Shown: positions 37,206-46,863, numbered from the stretch's first letter. The stretch is 64,000 nt of DNA from Duganella aceris (GCF_011090165.1 NZ_JAADJT010000003.1:310001-374000); one strand, 5' to 3'. Program-made: numbers and translations. Notes: generated from the letters alone by a model not told the origin.

Positions 37206-37527
37206 GTCGACGCGCCGGCCGCTGCAGCAGGCGGTGGCCCTGGCCTACGAAACCGGCGCCCCGGCGCCCAGGGTGGTGGCCAAGGGACGCGGCCTGGTGG
37301 CGGAACAGATCATCAGCGTGGCGCAGGAAGCCGGCGTGTTCATCCATGAGTCCAAGGAACTTGTCTCTTTGCTCATGGATATAGATTTGGACCAACAAAT
37401 ACCGCCCACGCTGTATCGTACGATTGCGGAACTGTTGGCATGGCTATATCATATTGAATCAGCGCAAAAGTCCGGCCTGCCGCTCCCGGCGCCGCCCGAC
37501 ACCAGCATCCCCTTGACCGAAATTTGA
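37195..37527 (+). CDS. FhlB-type protein (FlhB cytoplasmic-domain homologue)
   Basis: A 110-residue protein equal to the C-terminal part of FlhB/YscU: APRVVAKGRGLVAEQIISVAQEAGVFIHES, then QQIPPTLYRTIAELLAWLYHIE. In FlhB the domain follows an autocleaving NPTH loop; here the equivalent place reads PLQQAVALAYE, so the NPTH site is absent. Such orphans can replace the FlhB C-terminal domain in some bacteria. Coupled with the FliK-like gene upstream, it suggests an accessory substrate-specificity switch. Confidence 0.88.
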   Translation: MTDESTRRPLQQAVALAYETGAPAPRVVAKGRGLVAEQIISVAQEAGVFIHESKELVSLLMDIDLDQQIPPTLYRTIAELLAWLYHIESAQKSGLPLPAPPDTSIPLTEI

Positions 37528-37542
37528 TTTGACTGGCGACAG

Positions 37543-38301
37543 ATGTACCCACACTTTCAGGATGCGGAATTGGAAAACTGGCACGATTTTGAAGTCGAAT
37601 CACGGAAGGAGATTTTCTCCCTGCTACGCGGTATCGGCGAAAAAAACCAGTTGATCCGCATGCTGATCCAGGGCGAATCGGACGTCTGCGTGACCTCGAT
37701 CCTGGATGTGGACGAGGCCGGCAACAGCGTGCTGCTCGACTGCTCGATCGACAAGGAGCAGAACCAGCGCATCCTGGGCTCGCGCCGGCTGTCGTTCGAG
37801 ACCACGCTCGACAAGGTGCGCATCCTGTTCGCGGCCGACCTGATCGAGGCGGCGGTGTTCGAAGGCAACCCAGCGTTCAAGATCGCCATCCCACCGACGC
37901 TGATCCGGCTGCAACGGCGCGAGTATTACCGCATCTCGACGCCGGTGAGCAACCCGGTGCGGGTGGTGATCCCGCTGCCGGCCGAGCTGGGCGGCAGCAC
38001 CACCTTCCCGCTGGCCGACATCAGCTGCGGCGGCATCGCCATCCTCGACAACAAGATGATCCTGGGCGACACCATCGGCAAGACCTACGCCGGCTGCAGC
38101 ATCGACCTGCCGGAGATCGGCCAGGTCAAGACCGAGCTGCACGTGCGCAACTCGCTGGACCTGACGCTGCTCAACAACAAGACCAACCGCCGCCTCGGCT
38201 GCGAGTTCGTCAACATCCCGCGCGGCATGCTGGCCTATGTGCAGCGCTACATCACCAAGCTGGAGCGCGAGCGCAACGCCCGCATCGCCGGCCTCGGCTA
38301 A
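37543..38301 (+). CDS. ycgR: flagellar brake protein YcgR (PilZ domain)
   Basis: A 252-residue c-di-GMP effector that slows the flagellar motor. N-terminal YcgR domain (about 1-118), then PilZ domain with the c-di-GMP motifs RxxxR (R126-EYY-R130, in QRREYYRIS) and DxSxGG (D159-I-S-C-G-G164, in ADISCGGIAI). Both motifs are intact. It lies 15 bp after the FhlB-like gene in the same direction and can receive the c-di-GMP made by the cyclase at 27965. Confidence 0.94.
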   Translation: MYPHFQDAELENWHDFEVESRKEIFSLLRGIGEKNQLIRMLIQGESDVCVTSILDVDEAGNSVLLDCSIDKEQNQRILGSRRLSFETTLDKVRILFAADLIEAAVFEGNPAFKIAIPPTLIRLQRREYYRISTPVSNPVRVVIPLPAELGGSTTFPLADISCGGIAILDNKMILGDTIGKTYAGCSIDLPEIGQVKTELHVRNSLDLTLLNNKTNRRLGCEFVNIPRGMLAYVQRYITKLERERNARIAGLG

Positions 38302-38304
38302 GCG

Positions 38305-39108
38305 CTACTCGAACGCCAGCGTGGCGCGCACGCGCCAGGCCGGATCGATGCCGGCCGGCTGCGCATAGCGCGCCAGCGCCGCCTTGCCCTTCTGCTTCAC
38401 ATACGTCATCAGGCTGTTTTCGATGCGGTGTTCCTCGAACTGCTCCTTGCCCATGTCGCGCACGCCGGACGGCCGCTCGACATCGCCGCGCCGCAGATAA
38501 CGCCAGTTGATGGCGCCTTCGGCCGGAATGAACTCCATCGCCAGCGTGCCGGACATGCGGTAGCGCGCCGCGTCGGGCGGGAATTCGACGTTGGCCATCA
38601 CGTCGTAGGTGACGCCGGCGATGTACACACAGGCCTGGAACAGCGCCGGCGGCATGCGCTCCAGCGCGGCGTTGAAGGCGTCCTGCTGTTTTTCGGGATC
38701 GGCGGCCGGCACGCAGGCGGCCGGCAGGTTCAGCGGCCGGTGCGCCGCCCACCACAGCGCCAGGCCGTGCTCGCGGCCGGCCACGGCGTAGCCGGCGGCC
38801 AGGCGCGGGATCGCCGAGCGGTTGCCGGCGGCGTCGGCCAGCAGGTACAGGTTGACGGCCTTGTCCCAGTCCGGCTTGACGCACACGCCTTCCTCGAACA
38901 TGGTGCCGGCCACCAGCAGCACGGCGGGATGCCGGGACTTGATGCCCTCCTTGATCGCGCCGACGGCGCCGGGGCAATCGCCGCTGGCGAGAAAGGCGGT
39001 GACGGTGGCCAGTCCCTTGGGATCGGGCGCCAGGCTGTCGGTGCCGGCCCAGGCCGGCGCGGCCAGCGCCAGCATCAGGGCGAGATAAATCGGACGGGAC
39101 ACTGGCAT
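38305..39108 (-). CDS. periplasmic protein with Sel1/TPR-like N-terminal part, unknown
   Basis: A 267-residue protein with a signal peptide (YLALMLALAAPAWAG). The mature part has helical pairs suggestive of Sel1-like repeats (AVLLVAGTMFEEGVCVKPDW, AVNLYLLADAAGNRSAIPRLAAGYAVAG) and four Cys residues. The C-terminal third has a different character (MSGTLAMEFIPAEGAINWRY, then basic helices). The ATG at 39108 is 1 bp after AAGGA; a GTG at 39102 is better spaced from that site. It faces ycgR with 3 bp between stops. No known function; location in the flagellar region may be chance. Confidence 0.6.
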   Translation of the reverse strand: MPVSRPIYLALMLALAAPAWAGTDSLAPDPKGLATVTAFLASGDCPGAVGAIKEGIKSRHPAVLLVAGTMFEEGVCVKPDWDKAVNLYLLADAAGNRSAIPRLAAGYAVAGREHGLALWWAAHRPLNLPAACVPAADPEKQQDAFNAALERMPPALFQACVYIAGVTYDVMANVEFPPDAARYRMSGTLAMEFIPAEGAINWRYLRRGDVERPSGVRDMGKEQFEEHRIENSLMTYVKQKGKAALARYAQPAGIDPAWRVRATLAFE

Positions 39109-39166
39109 TCCTTGCTCTTATGACAAAGAATCAGTGTTACATAAAAGACATTACCTGTAAAGCGGG

Positions 39167-39511
39167 TCAGACCTGCATGTTCATGATGTCGTGGTAGGCC
39201 GACACCAGCTTGTTGCGGACCTGGATCGAGGCCTGGAAGTTGATGCTCGACTTCTGCATCGAGATCATCACGTCCGACAGACTGACGCTGTCGTCGCCCA
39301 TGGCGAATTTCTTGCTCAATTCGCCGGACTCGACCTGACTGGCGTTGACCGCGTCCAGCGACTTCTTCAGCGCGTCGGCGAACTCCGCCTTGGGCGCGGC
39401 CGGCGCCTCGGTCTGGATCACCGGCGGCGTCAGGCCCGGGCGCGTGGCGTGCGCCTTCAACTGCGCGATCATCGCCTGGATCTGGCTGCCGTCGATTCCA
39501 CCTGTTCTCAT
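39167..39511 (-). CDS. fliE: flagellar hook-basal body protein FliE
   Basis: Rod/MS-ring adaptor of 114 residues that lets the rod start on FliF. The N-terminal region is variable; the conserved C-terminus is FADALKKSLDAVNASQVESG, VSLSDVMISMQKSSINFQAS and IQVRNKLVSAYHDIMNMQV. Two adjacent ATGs (39514, 39511) are possible; AGGAG lies 2 or 5 bp upstream, favouring the second. It reads leftward, away from fliF, whereas in many genomes fliE directly precedes fliF. Confidence 0.93.
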   Translation of the reverse strand: MRTGGIDGSQIQAMIAQLKAHATRPGLTPPVIQTEAPAAPKAEFADALKKSLDAVNASQVESGELSKKFAMGDDSVSLSDVMISMQKSSINFQASIQVRNKLVSAYHDIMNMQV

Positions 39512-39534
39512 CATCACTCCTGTCTTGTTGCTGC

Positions 39535-39552
39535 CGTGGAACAAATTCCACG
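39535..39552. promoter_or_regulatory. short inverted repeat in the fliE-fliF divergent region
   Basis: CGTGGAA-CAAA-TTCCACG is a perfect 7-bp inverted repeat 24 bp upstream of fliE. It could be an operator or an mRNA hairpin in the fliE leader. I could not find a convincing sigma-54 or sigma-28 promoter in the rest of 39515-39735. Confidence 0.35.
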
Positions 39553-39735
39553 ACATGGCCGAGCGCGGCGTTACAATACGGCACGGCTCTATCAGTGCTG
39601 CCAGAATATCGTGGACCGGGCCAGTCCCCAGGACCGAGCAGGGCCATAAACGGCGCTCTATTCGTGGCATTGACCGCGCCGGAAACAGGCAATAATGGCT
39701 CATTCCCACCAGAAACTCATTGGAAACCCACCATC

Positions 39736-41487
39736 ATGGCCGTAGCGGAAGAAATCCAAAACGACACCGCCGCCCCGCAAAACGACGACGGCGCGGAACG
39801 AGTGCCCTTCATCCGGACGCCGATGGGCCGCAACTTCCTGCGCGCCGCCGGCGCCGCGGCCATCGTCGCGGTCCTGCTCGGCCTGTGGCTGTGGAACAAG
39901 CCGCCGGAATACGCGGTGCTGTTCTCCAACTTCACCGACCGCGACGGCGGCGCCATCACCGCCGAACTCGACAAGCTGAACGTCAAGCACAAGTTTTCCG
40001 ACAACGGCTCGGCGATCCTGGTGCCGGCCGAGCAAGTGCACGACATCCGCCTGAAGCTGGCGGCCCAGGGCTTGCCGAAAGGCGGCAACGTCGGCTTCGA
40101 GCTGATGGAGAACCAGAAACTGGGCGTGTCGCAATTCCTGGAACAGGTCAACTACCAGCGCGCGCTGGAGGGCGAACTGGCGCGCTCGGTGATGTCGCTG
40201 GCGCCGGTCGAGAACGCCCGCGTCCACCTGGCGCTGCCGAAACCGTCGGTGTTCGTGCGCGACCAGCAAAAGCCGACCGCCTCGGTGATCGTCACGCTGC
40301 ACCCGAACCGCATGCTGGATCCGCAGCAGACCGGCGCCATCGTGCATTTGATTTCGTCCAGCGTGCCGGAACTGTTGCCGGCCAACGTCACCGTGGTCGA
40401 CCAGGCCGGCAACCTGATTTCCGACCAGAACAAGAACGGCAGCGCCGGCCTGAACGCCAAGAACATGGATGAAACCCAGCTCAAGTATGTCAAGGACATG
40501 CAGCTGCAGGTCATCAAGCAGGTCGAATCGATCATCATCCCCATCGTCGGCGAAGGCAATGTGCGCGCCGAAGCCACCGCCGACGTCGATTTCTCGCAGA
40601 TCGAGCAGGCGGCCGAAACCTACAAGCCGAACTCGCCGCCGGCCGCCTCGGCCATCCGCAGTCAGCAAAGCGTGGAGACCAACGGCAACGGCGGCAACGC
40701 CAATCCGGGCGGCATTCCGGGCGCGCTGTCGAACCAGCCGCCGGGCACCGCCACCGCGCCGCTGACCCAGGTCGCGGGCGCCGCCGGCCCCAACGCGCCG
40801 GCCCCGGGCACGCCGCCGGGCACCGCCGCCGCCGCCGCCGCCAACGCGCCGACCCACAAGGAATCGACCACCAACTACGAAGTCGACAAGACCGTGCGCT
40901 ACGAGCAGCGCGGCATGGGCGGCCTGCGCCGCATGACGGTGGCGGTGGTGGTCAACTACAAACGGCTGGTGGATAAAGACGGCAAAGTCACGATCAAGGC
41001 CTATACTCCTGAAGAGATGGCGAAAATCAACGACCTGGTCAAGCAGGCGATGGGCTACAACCAGGATCGCGGCGACGCCGTCAGCGTGGCCAACTCGCCG
41101 TTCGACGGCGTCGACAAGCCGTTCCAGGCGCCGCCCGACTGGTGGCGCGACCCGGCCAACCTGCCGATGGCCAAGGATCTGGCGAAGTTCCTGATCACCG
41201 CGCTGGTCTTGCTGTACATCCTGATGCGCATCGTGCGGCCGATGATGCGCCCGGTGTTCAAGAAGATCGACGAGATCAATGCGCCGGAGCCGGAACCGGA
41301 CGTGCCGGAGGAAGTGGTCGAGGAAGGTCCGGACGAGGCCCTCATCGCCGAAGAAGAATTGCGCAAGATGGAAGAAACCACCGCGCGCGGCTACCGCGAA
41401 AACCTGGCCATGGCCAAGAAGCTGGCGGTGGAGGATCCACGCATCGTTGCCAACGTCATCAAGGAATGGATAGGCGCAAATGACTGA
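39736..41487 (+). CDS. fliF: flagellar MS-ring protein FliF
   Basis: Inner-membrane ring protein of 583 residues. TM1 (about 37-58), ring-building motif RBM1 (EYAVLFSNFTDRDGGAI), RBM2/3 with LEGELARSVMSLAPVENARVHL and PKPSVFVRDQQKPTASV, a Gly/Pro/Asn-rich periplasmic loop (about 320-385), TM2 (LAKFLITALVLLYILMRIV), and the FliG-binding tail (AVEDPRIVANVIKEWI). Start at 39736 follows TTGGAAA. The last 8 bases overlap fliG. Confidence 0.96.
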   Translation: MAVAEEIQNDTAAPQNDDGAERVPFIRTPMGRNFLRAAGAAAIVAVLLGLWLWNKPPEYAVLFSNFTDRDGGAITAELDKLNVKHKFSDNGSAILVPAEQVHDIRLKLAAQGLPKGGNVGFELMENQKLGVSQFLEQVNYQRALEGELARSVMSLAPVENARVHLALPKPSVFVRDQQKPTASVIVTLHPNRMLDPQQTGAIVHLISSSVPELLPANVTVVDQAGNLISDQNKNGSAGLNAKNMDETQLKYVKDMQLQVIKQVESIIIPIVGEGNVRAEATADVDFSQIEQAAETYKPNSPPAASAIRSQQSVETNGNGGNANPGGIPGALSNQPPGTATAPLTQVAGAAGPNAPAPGTPPGTAAAAAANAPTHKESTTNYEVDKTVRYEQRGMGGLRRMTVAVVVNYKRLVDKDGKVTIKAYTPEEMAKINDLVKQAMGYNQDRGDAVSVANSPFDGVDKPFQAPPDWWRDPANLPMAKDLAKFLITALVLLYILMRIVRPMMRPVFKKIDEINAPEPEPDVPEEVVEEGPDEALIAEEELRKMEETTARGYRENLAMAKKLAVEDPRIVANVIKEWIGAND

Positions 41488-42478
41488 AAATACCGGACTG
41501 CAGAAAGCCGCCATCCTGATGCTGGCGATGGGCGAGAGCGAGGCCGCCGAGGTGATGAAGTTCCTCGGCCCGCGCGAAGTGCTGAAGCTGGGCGCCGCGA
41601 TGGCGACCATGAAGAACGTGCCGCACGACGAAGTGGTGGGCACGCTGGACAACTTCCGCGACATGGTCGCGGCCGCCTCCACCGTGGGCCTCGACTCCGA
41701 CGAGTACATCCGCCAGGTGCTGACCAAGGCGCTGGGCGACGACAAGGCGTCGGTGTTGCTGTCGCGTATCCTGGGCGGCAAGGACGCGTCCGGCATCGAA
41801 TCGCTGAAGTGGATGGATTCGCAATCCGTGGCCGAGCTGATCCGCAACGAGCACCCGCAGATCATCGCCACCATCCTGGTCCACCTGGAGCGCGACCAGG
41901 CCTGCGAAATCCTCGGCCACTTCACCGACCGCCTGCGCAACGACGTGGTGCTGCGCATCGCCACCCTGGACGGCGTGCAGCCGGCCGCGCTGCGCGAGCT
42001 GAACGACGTGCTGACCAAGCTGTTGTCGGGCAACGAGAACATCAAGAAATCGTCGCTGGGCGGCGTCCGCGCCGCCGCCGAGATCCTGAACTTCATGAGC
42101 GGCGAGCAAGAAGGTTCGGTGATGGACAACATCAAGAACTACGACAACGACATGGCGCAGAAGATCATGGACGAGATGTTCGTGTTCGACAACCTGATCG
42201 ATATCGACGACCGCGGCATCCAGCTGCTGCTGCGCGAAGTGCAGTCGGAAATGCTGATCATCGCCTTGAAAGGCGCGTCGCAGGAACTGCGCGACAAGAT
42301 CTTCAAGAACATGTCGGCGCGCGCCAGCGAAATGATGCGCGAGGACCTGGAATCTAAAGGACCGGTGCGCCTGTCCGAAGTGGAAACGCAACAGAAGCAG
42401 ATCCTGCAAATCGTGCGCCGCCTTGCCGACGAAGGCCAGATCGTGCTCGGCGGAAAAGGTGAGGATTCCTTCGTCTGA
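41480..42478 (+). CDS. fliG: flagellar motor switch protein FliG
   Basis: Rotor protein of 332 residues that contacts FliF, FliM and the stator. Contains the EHPQ motif (IRNEHPQIIATILVHL), the Gly-rich middle hinge, and the charged C-terminal helix (DDRGIQLLLREVQSEMLIIALKGAS) that meets MotA. Overlaps fliF by 8 bases and fliH by one, indicating coupled translation. Confidence 0.97.
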   Translation: MTENTGLQKAAILMLAMGESEAAEVMKFLGPREVLKLGAAMATMKNVPHDEVVGTLDNFRDMVAAASTVGLDSDEYIRQVLTKALGDDKASVLLSRILGGKDASGIESLKWMDSQSVAELIRNEHPQIIATILVHLERDQACEILGHFTDRLRNDVVLRIATLDGVQPAALRELNDVLTKLLSGNENIKKSSLGGVRAAAEILNFMSGEQEGSVMDNIKNYDNDMAQKIMDEMFVFDNLIDIDDRGIQLLLREVQSEMLIIALKGASQELRDKIFKNMSARASEMMREDLESKGPVRLSEVETQQKQILQIVRRLADEGQIVLGGKGEDSFV

Positions 42479-43233
42479 TGGCCATGTTACCCAAAGAGCA
42501 GCAATCGGCGTTCCAGCGCTGGGAGATGACGTCGTTCGGCGACGAGCGTCCCAGCACGGTCGCCCTGCGCCAGGCCGAGCAGCGCGAGCGCGACGCCGAA
42601 CAGGCGCACTTCGACGCCGAGCAGCGGGTGCAGGAAGCGTTGCAGGAGCAGCAGGAACAACTGGAAATGGGGCCGCCGCTGCCGCCGCCGGTCGAATACC
42701 CGACCGTCGAGGAACTGGAAGCGATCCGCGAGCAATCCCGCAAGGACGGCCATGACGAGGGCTTCGAAGCCGGCCGCCTGGAAGCGATCGAGGCCGGCAG
42801 GCTGGCCACCGCCGAAGCGCTGCAACAGGTGCGCGCGCTGGCCGACACCTTCGGCACCGCGTTGCAGGACGCCGACCAGCTGATCGCCAACGAAGTGCTG
42901 GACCTGGCCTTGCAACTGGCCAAGGGCATGCTGAAGAACGCCTTGCAGGTCAAGCCCGAGCTGGTGCTGCCGATCGTGCGCGACGCCATCGAATACCTGC
43001 CGGTGCTGCAACAGCCGGCGCTGCTGGTGCTGCATCCCGACGACGCCGCCATGGTGCGCGCCGGCATCGGCGAGGAACTGGACAAGGGCGGCTGGCGCGT
43101 GGTCGAGGACGCCAGTATCGGCCGCGGCGGCTGCAAGGTCGACACCGCCACCAACCAGATCGACGCCACCGCCGCCGCGCGCTGGCAACGCCTGAGCCAT
43201 GCGCTCGGCAAGGAAGTGGACTGGCTGGCCTGA
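42478..43233 (+). CDS. fliH: flagellar assembly protein FliH
   Basis: Cytosolic regulator/stator of the FliI ATPase, 251 residues. The N-terminal half is Gln/Glu rich and predicted coiled coil ([16 protein letters not shown]); the FliH/HrpE domain follows ([21 protein letters not shown] ... [15 protein letters not shown] ... [17 protein letters not shown]). ATGA overlap with fliG; fliI starts 1 bp after the stop. Confidence 0.93.
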   Translation: MAMLPKEQQSAFQRWEMTSFGDERPSTVALRQAEQRERDAEQAHFDAEQRVQEALQEQQEQLEMGPPLPPPVEYPTVEELEAIREQSRKDGHDEGFEAGRLEAIEAGRLATAEALQQVRALADTFGTALQDADQLIANEVLDLALQLAKGMLKNALQVKPELVLPIVRDAIEYLPVLQQPALLVLHPDDAAMVRAGIGEELDKGGWRVVEDASIGRGGCKVDTATNQIDATAAARWQRLSHALGKEVDWLA

Positions 43234-43234
43234 C

Positions 43235-44641
43235 ATGGACACCCTCACCCCCGCCAACCCGCACGCGGGCCGCTGGAAATCCTACCTCAACGATTGCTCC
43301 GCGCTGGTCGGCTTTGTCGAGCCGATGCAGGTCTCGGGTCGCGTCACCCGCGTCGCCGGACTGGTGATGGAAGCGGTCGGCCTGCGCCTGGCGGTCGGCG
43401 CCGCCTGCACCATCCCGCTGCCGGCCGGCGGCAAGATCGAAGCCGAAGTGGTCGGCTTCGAGGGCGATAAACTATTTCTGATGCCGCAAAGCGACGTCGA
43501 GGGCGTGGTGCCCGGCACCCGCGTGTTCCCGGTCGAACCATCGATCCCGAAACCGGGCAGCGTCACCCACCCACGGCGCCGCCCCAGCGACCGCGCGCGC
43601 CACCTGCCGGTCGGCCCGGAACTGCTGGGCCGCGTGCTGGACGGCGCCGGCCGCCCGCTCGACAACCTCGGCCCGCTGAACGCCACCGACAGCGCGCCGA
43701 TCAACGTGCGCCCCGCCAATCCGCTGGGCCGCGCGCCCATCGTCGAGACGCTGGACGTCGGCGTGCGCTCGATCAACGCCATGCTGACGGTCGGTCGCGG
43801 CCAGCGCATGGGCCTGTTCGCCGGCTCCGGCGTCGGCAAATCCGTGCTGCTGGGCATGATGGCGCGCTACACCGAGGCCGACATCATCGTGGTCGGCCTG
43901 ATCGGCGAACGCGGCCGCGAGGTCAAGGAATTCATCGAACAGATCCTCGGCGAGGAAGGCCTGGCCCGCTCGGTGGTGGTGGCGGCCCCGGCCGACACGC
44001 CGCCGCTGATGCGGCTGCAGGGCGCGGCCTACGCCACCGCGATCGCCGAGCACTTCCGCGACAAGGGCCAGAACGTGCTGCTGATCATGGATTCGCTGAC
44101 CCGCTACGCCATGGCGCAACGCGAGATCGCGCTGGCGATCGGCGAGCCGCCCGCCACCAAGGGCTATCCGCCGTCGGTGTTCGCCAAGCTGCCGGTGCTG
44201 GTGGAACGCGCCGGCAACGGCGAAATGGGCGGCGGCTCGATCACCGCCTTCTACACCGTGCTGACCGAGGGTGACGATCAGCAGGATCCGATCGCCGACT
44301 CGGCGCGCGCGATTCTCGACGGCCACATCGTGCTGAACCGCCGCCTGGCCGAATCCGGCCACTACCCGGCGATCGACATCGAGCAATCGATCAGCCGCGC
44401 CATGCACTCGATCACCTCGCACGAGCACCAGAACAAGGCGCGCCATCTGAAGCAACTGTTCTCGCGCTTCGAGCGCAGCCGCGACCTGATCAGCGTCGGC
44501 GCCTACGCCGCCGGCACCGATCCGGTGCTCGACCAGGCGATCCAGCTGCATGACCGGATCGAAAACTTCCTCCAGCAACAAATCACCGAACGCGTGACCA
44601 TGGGCGAGAGCTTGGGCCAACTTACCTCTCTGTTCGACTGA
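43235..44641 (+). CDS. fliI: flagellum-specific ATPase FliI
   Basis: Export ATPase of 468 residues, related to F1-beta. P-loop [15 protein letters not shown], then [54 protein letters not shown] and the C-terminal [13 protein letters not shown]. The ATG at 43235 is chosen; the longer frame from 43199 runs into fliH. Confidence 0.97.
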   Translation: MDTLTPANPHAGRWKSYLNDCSALVGFVEPMQVSGRVTRVAGLVMEAVGLRLAVGAACTIPLPAGGKIEAEVVGFEGDKLFLMPQSDVEGVVPGTRVFPVEPSIPKPGSVTHPRRRPSDRARHLPVGPELLGRVLDGAGRPLDNLGPLNATDSAPINVRPANPLGRAPIVETLDVGVRSINAMLTVGRGQRMGLFAGSGVGKSVLLGMMARYTEADIIVVGLIGERGREVKEFIEQILGEEGLARSVVVAAPADTPPLMRLQGAAYATAIAEHFRDKGQNVLLIMDSLTRYAMAQREIALAIGEPPATKGYPPSVFAKLPVLVERAGNGEMGGGSITAFYTVLTEGDDQQDPIADSARAILDGHIVLNRRLAESGHYPAIDIEQSISRAMHSITSHEHQNKARHLKQLFSRFERSRDLISVGAYAAGTDPVLDQAIQLHDRIENFLQQQITERVTMGESLGQLTSLFD

Positions 44642-44676
44642 TTGCCGCGACCAACCGCTACTTATAATGGGTCATC

Positions 44677-45117
44677 ATGGCTTCCAAAGCGCAACTTGAA
44701 ACTCTGATGGACCTGGCGCGGCGGGAAACCGACGACGCCGCCAAGCGGCTGGGCGTCGCGCTGAAGGCGGTCGACGAGGCCAGGCAGAAGCACCAGATGT
44801 TGCTCGGCTTCCGCGAGGAATACGAGAAGAAATTCGTGGCGGCGCAGGCGGCCGGCATCACGCCGATGGCGTACCGCAACTTCCAGGCCTTCATCGAGAA
44901 GCTGGAAACGGCGGTCAGGGGCCAGCAGGACATGATCAAGCACGCCGAGTACCGCAGCGAGCAGGAAAAGACCGCCTGGCAGGCCAGCGAACGCAAGCGC
45001 ATGTCCTACTCGACCCTGAACGACCGGGCCGACGCCGACGCGCTCAAGCTGGAAAACAAGCGCGACCAGAAGCAGATGGACGAACACGCAGCACGACAGG
45101 CGTATTACAAACGCTGA
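44677..45117 (+). CDS. fliJ: flagellar export protein FliJ
   Basis: A 146-residue, highly charged two-helix coiled coil (ASKAQLETLMDLARRETDDA ... RDQKQMDEHAARQAYYKR), typical of the FliJ stalk that links FliI to FlhA. A TATAAT at 44663-44668 precedes it, but the -35 spacing is poor, so a private promoter is doubtful. Lies between fliI and fliK. Confidence 0.92.
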   Translation: MASKAQLETLMDLARRETDDAAKRLGVALKAVDEARQKHQMLLGFREEYEKKFVAAQAAGITPMAYRNFQAFIEKLETAVRGQQDMIKHAEYRSEQEKTAWQASERKRMSYSTLNDRADADALKLENKRDQKQMDEHAARQAYYKR

Positions 45118-45147
45118 CGCATTTAACCAACCGATACGGCGCGACCC

Positions 45148-46809
45148 ATGCAAACCTCGAACATTCAACTCCCTTCCCTGACCGCCGAAGCGACCGCCGC
45201 CTCCAAGACCAAGTTCAACCTGAGCGGCGCCGGCACGGATAATCTGTTCAAGCAAGCACTGTCGCGCGAGATGGACCAGCGCCAGGCCAACGCCGGCGGC
45301 GCGAACGCGCCGGCCAAGAGCGCCGAGCGGCCCGCCGCCTCGCGCTCGTCCGCGCCCAAGCAGGCGGCGCCGGCCAAGCCGGTCCAGCCGCAACAGAACA
45401 AGCAGGCCGACGACGCCAGCGAGGCCAAGCCCGCCGCCGGCGCCAGCCAGGCCGCCGCCGCGCCCGCCCCGGCGCCGGCCAAGAGCGCCTCCAGCGACAA
45501 CGACCGTGGCGCCGACGGCGCCGACAGCGACACCGAGGCCGCGCAAGCGGCCGATCCGGTGGCCGACATGCTGGCCCTGGTGGCGGCCTTCAATCAGCCG
45601 CCGGCGCCGGCCAGCGCACCGGTGGCCGATGCGGCCGACAGCGCGCTGGCCTCGGCCGCGACGGCCGGCGCCAGCGCCGCCTCGCTGGCCGCCGACGCCG
45701 CTGCGGCAGCCGCGCTGGCGGCCAGCGCCTCGAGCGCCGCCGCCGACACCGGTGCCTCCGACGCGGCCTCCGCTCCCGAGCTGACCGCCGAAGGCGTGCT
45801 GGACGCTTCCGCCGTGCAAGCCGCCAAGGATGGCGCCGAAGCGAGCGCCACCACCTTCAAGGATGCGCTGGGCCAGGCCGGTTCCACCGCCGCGCAAGCC
45901 AGCGCCGATGCGGCCGCGGCCGCCGTCGCCGCCGCAGCGGCCGCCAAGGCCGCCGCCGATGCGCCGGCCGCCGCGACCGTCGTGCCGCAGGCCGTGGCCG
46001 CCCAGACCAAGACCGACACCAGGCCGGCCGCCGCGACCCCGGCCGAGCAGCCGCTCGATGCCGCCGCCGCGACCGACACCGACGCCGCGCCCAAGGTCGG
46101 CGCCGACGTTATCAACCGCATCGAAACCAAGGCCGCGCCGGCCGGCGACGAGCAGCCGCAGCTGACGCAAACCCGGCAGCAGCAAGCCGATCCGCAACTG
46201 GCCACGACCGCCGCCGCCACCAAGACCAGCGCCAACGCCGATTTCGCCGCCGCGCTGAAGGAAGCCGCGCCGGCCGCCATCGCGCCGACCGCCGCCAAGG
46301 CGGCGCAGGAAATCGCCAAGGCCGCCACCGCCGTGCCGACCGACAAGCTCAACAGCCGGGTCGGCACCCCGGCGTGGGATCAGCAACTGGGCCAGAAGAT
46401 CGTCTTCATGGCCGCCGGCGGCGAGCAGAGCGCCACCATGGAATTGAATCCGCCCGACCTCGGCCCGTTGCAGGTCGTGCTCAGCGTCAACAAGGACCAG
46501 GCCACCGCCGCCTTCAGCTCGGCCGCGCCGGAAGTGCGCCAGGCGCTGGAAGCCGCGCTGCCGAGGCTGAAGGAGATGATGAGCGAGGCCGGCATCCAGC
46601 TGGGCAGCGCCACCGTGTCGGCCGGCATGTCGGACCAGAACAACGGTTTTAACCAGCAAGCCGCATCGGCCCAGGCCGGCAACGGCAACGGCGGCGGCAA
46701 CCGGGGCGGCGCCCGCTTCGGCAACGACGGCGGCAACGGCGCCGAGGCGCCACGCAGCGCCCCGCCGCAGCGCCGCGTGCCGGCCGGCGCGGTCGACACC
46801 TTCGCCTGA
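45148..46809 (+). CDS. fliK: flagellar hook-length control protein FliK
   Basis: Molecular ruler of 553 residues. Residues about 40-400 are Ala/Asp/Pro-rich and low complexity, as expected for the ruler part. The FliK C-terminal domain follows (AWDQQLGQKIVFMAAGGEQS, MELNPPDLGPLQVVLSVN, ALPRLKEMMSEAGIQLGSA), and the tail is Gly/Asn/Gln rich. It is the last gene of fliFGHIJK and ends in a terminator. Confidence 0.95.
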   Translation: MQTSNIQLPSLTAEATAASKTKFNLSGAGTDNLFKQALSREMDQRQANAGGANAPAKSAERPAASRSSAPKQAAPAKPVQPQQNKQADDASEAKPAAGASQAAAAPAPAPAKSASSDNDRGADGADSDTEAAQAADPVADMLALVAAFNQPPAPASAPVADAADSALASAATAGASAASLAADAAAAAALAASASSAAADTGASDAASAPELTAEGVLDASAVQAAKDGAEASATTFKDALGQAGSTAAQASADAAAAAVAAAAAAKAAADAPAAATVVPQAVAAQTKTDTRPAAATPAEQPLDAAAATDTDAAPKVGADVINRIETKAAPAGDEQPQLTQTRQQQADPQLATTAAATKTSANADFAAALKEAAPAAIAPTAAKAAQEIAKAATAVPTDKLNSRVGTPAWDQQLGQKIVFMAAGGEQSATMELNPPDLGPLQVVLSVNKDQATAAFSSAAPEVRQALEAALPRLKEMMSEAGIQLGSATVSAGMSDQNNGFNQQAASAQAGNGNGGGNRGGARFGNDGGNGAEAPRSAPPQRRVPAGAVDTFA

Positions 46810-46830
46810 TCCCACGACGCCGCCAGAACC

Positions 46831-46863
46831 ACCGGGACCGGCGCCGCGCCCTCCCGGTTTTTT
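46831..46863 (+). terminator. rho-independent terminator after fliK
   Basis: ACCGGGA (46831-46837) pairs with TCCCGGT (46852-46858) around a GC-rich loop, followed by six T in all. It separates fliFGHIJK from fliLMNOPQR. Confidence 0.8.
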
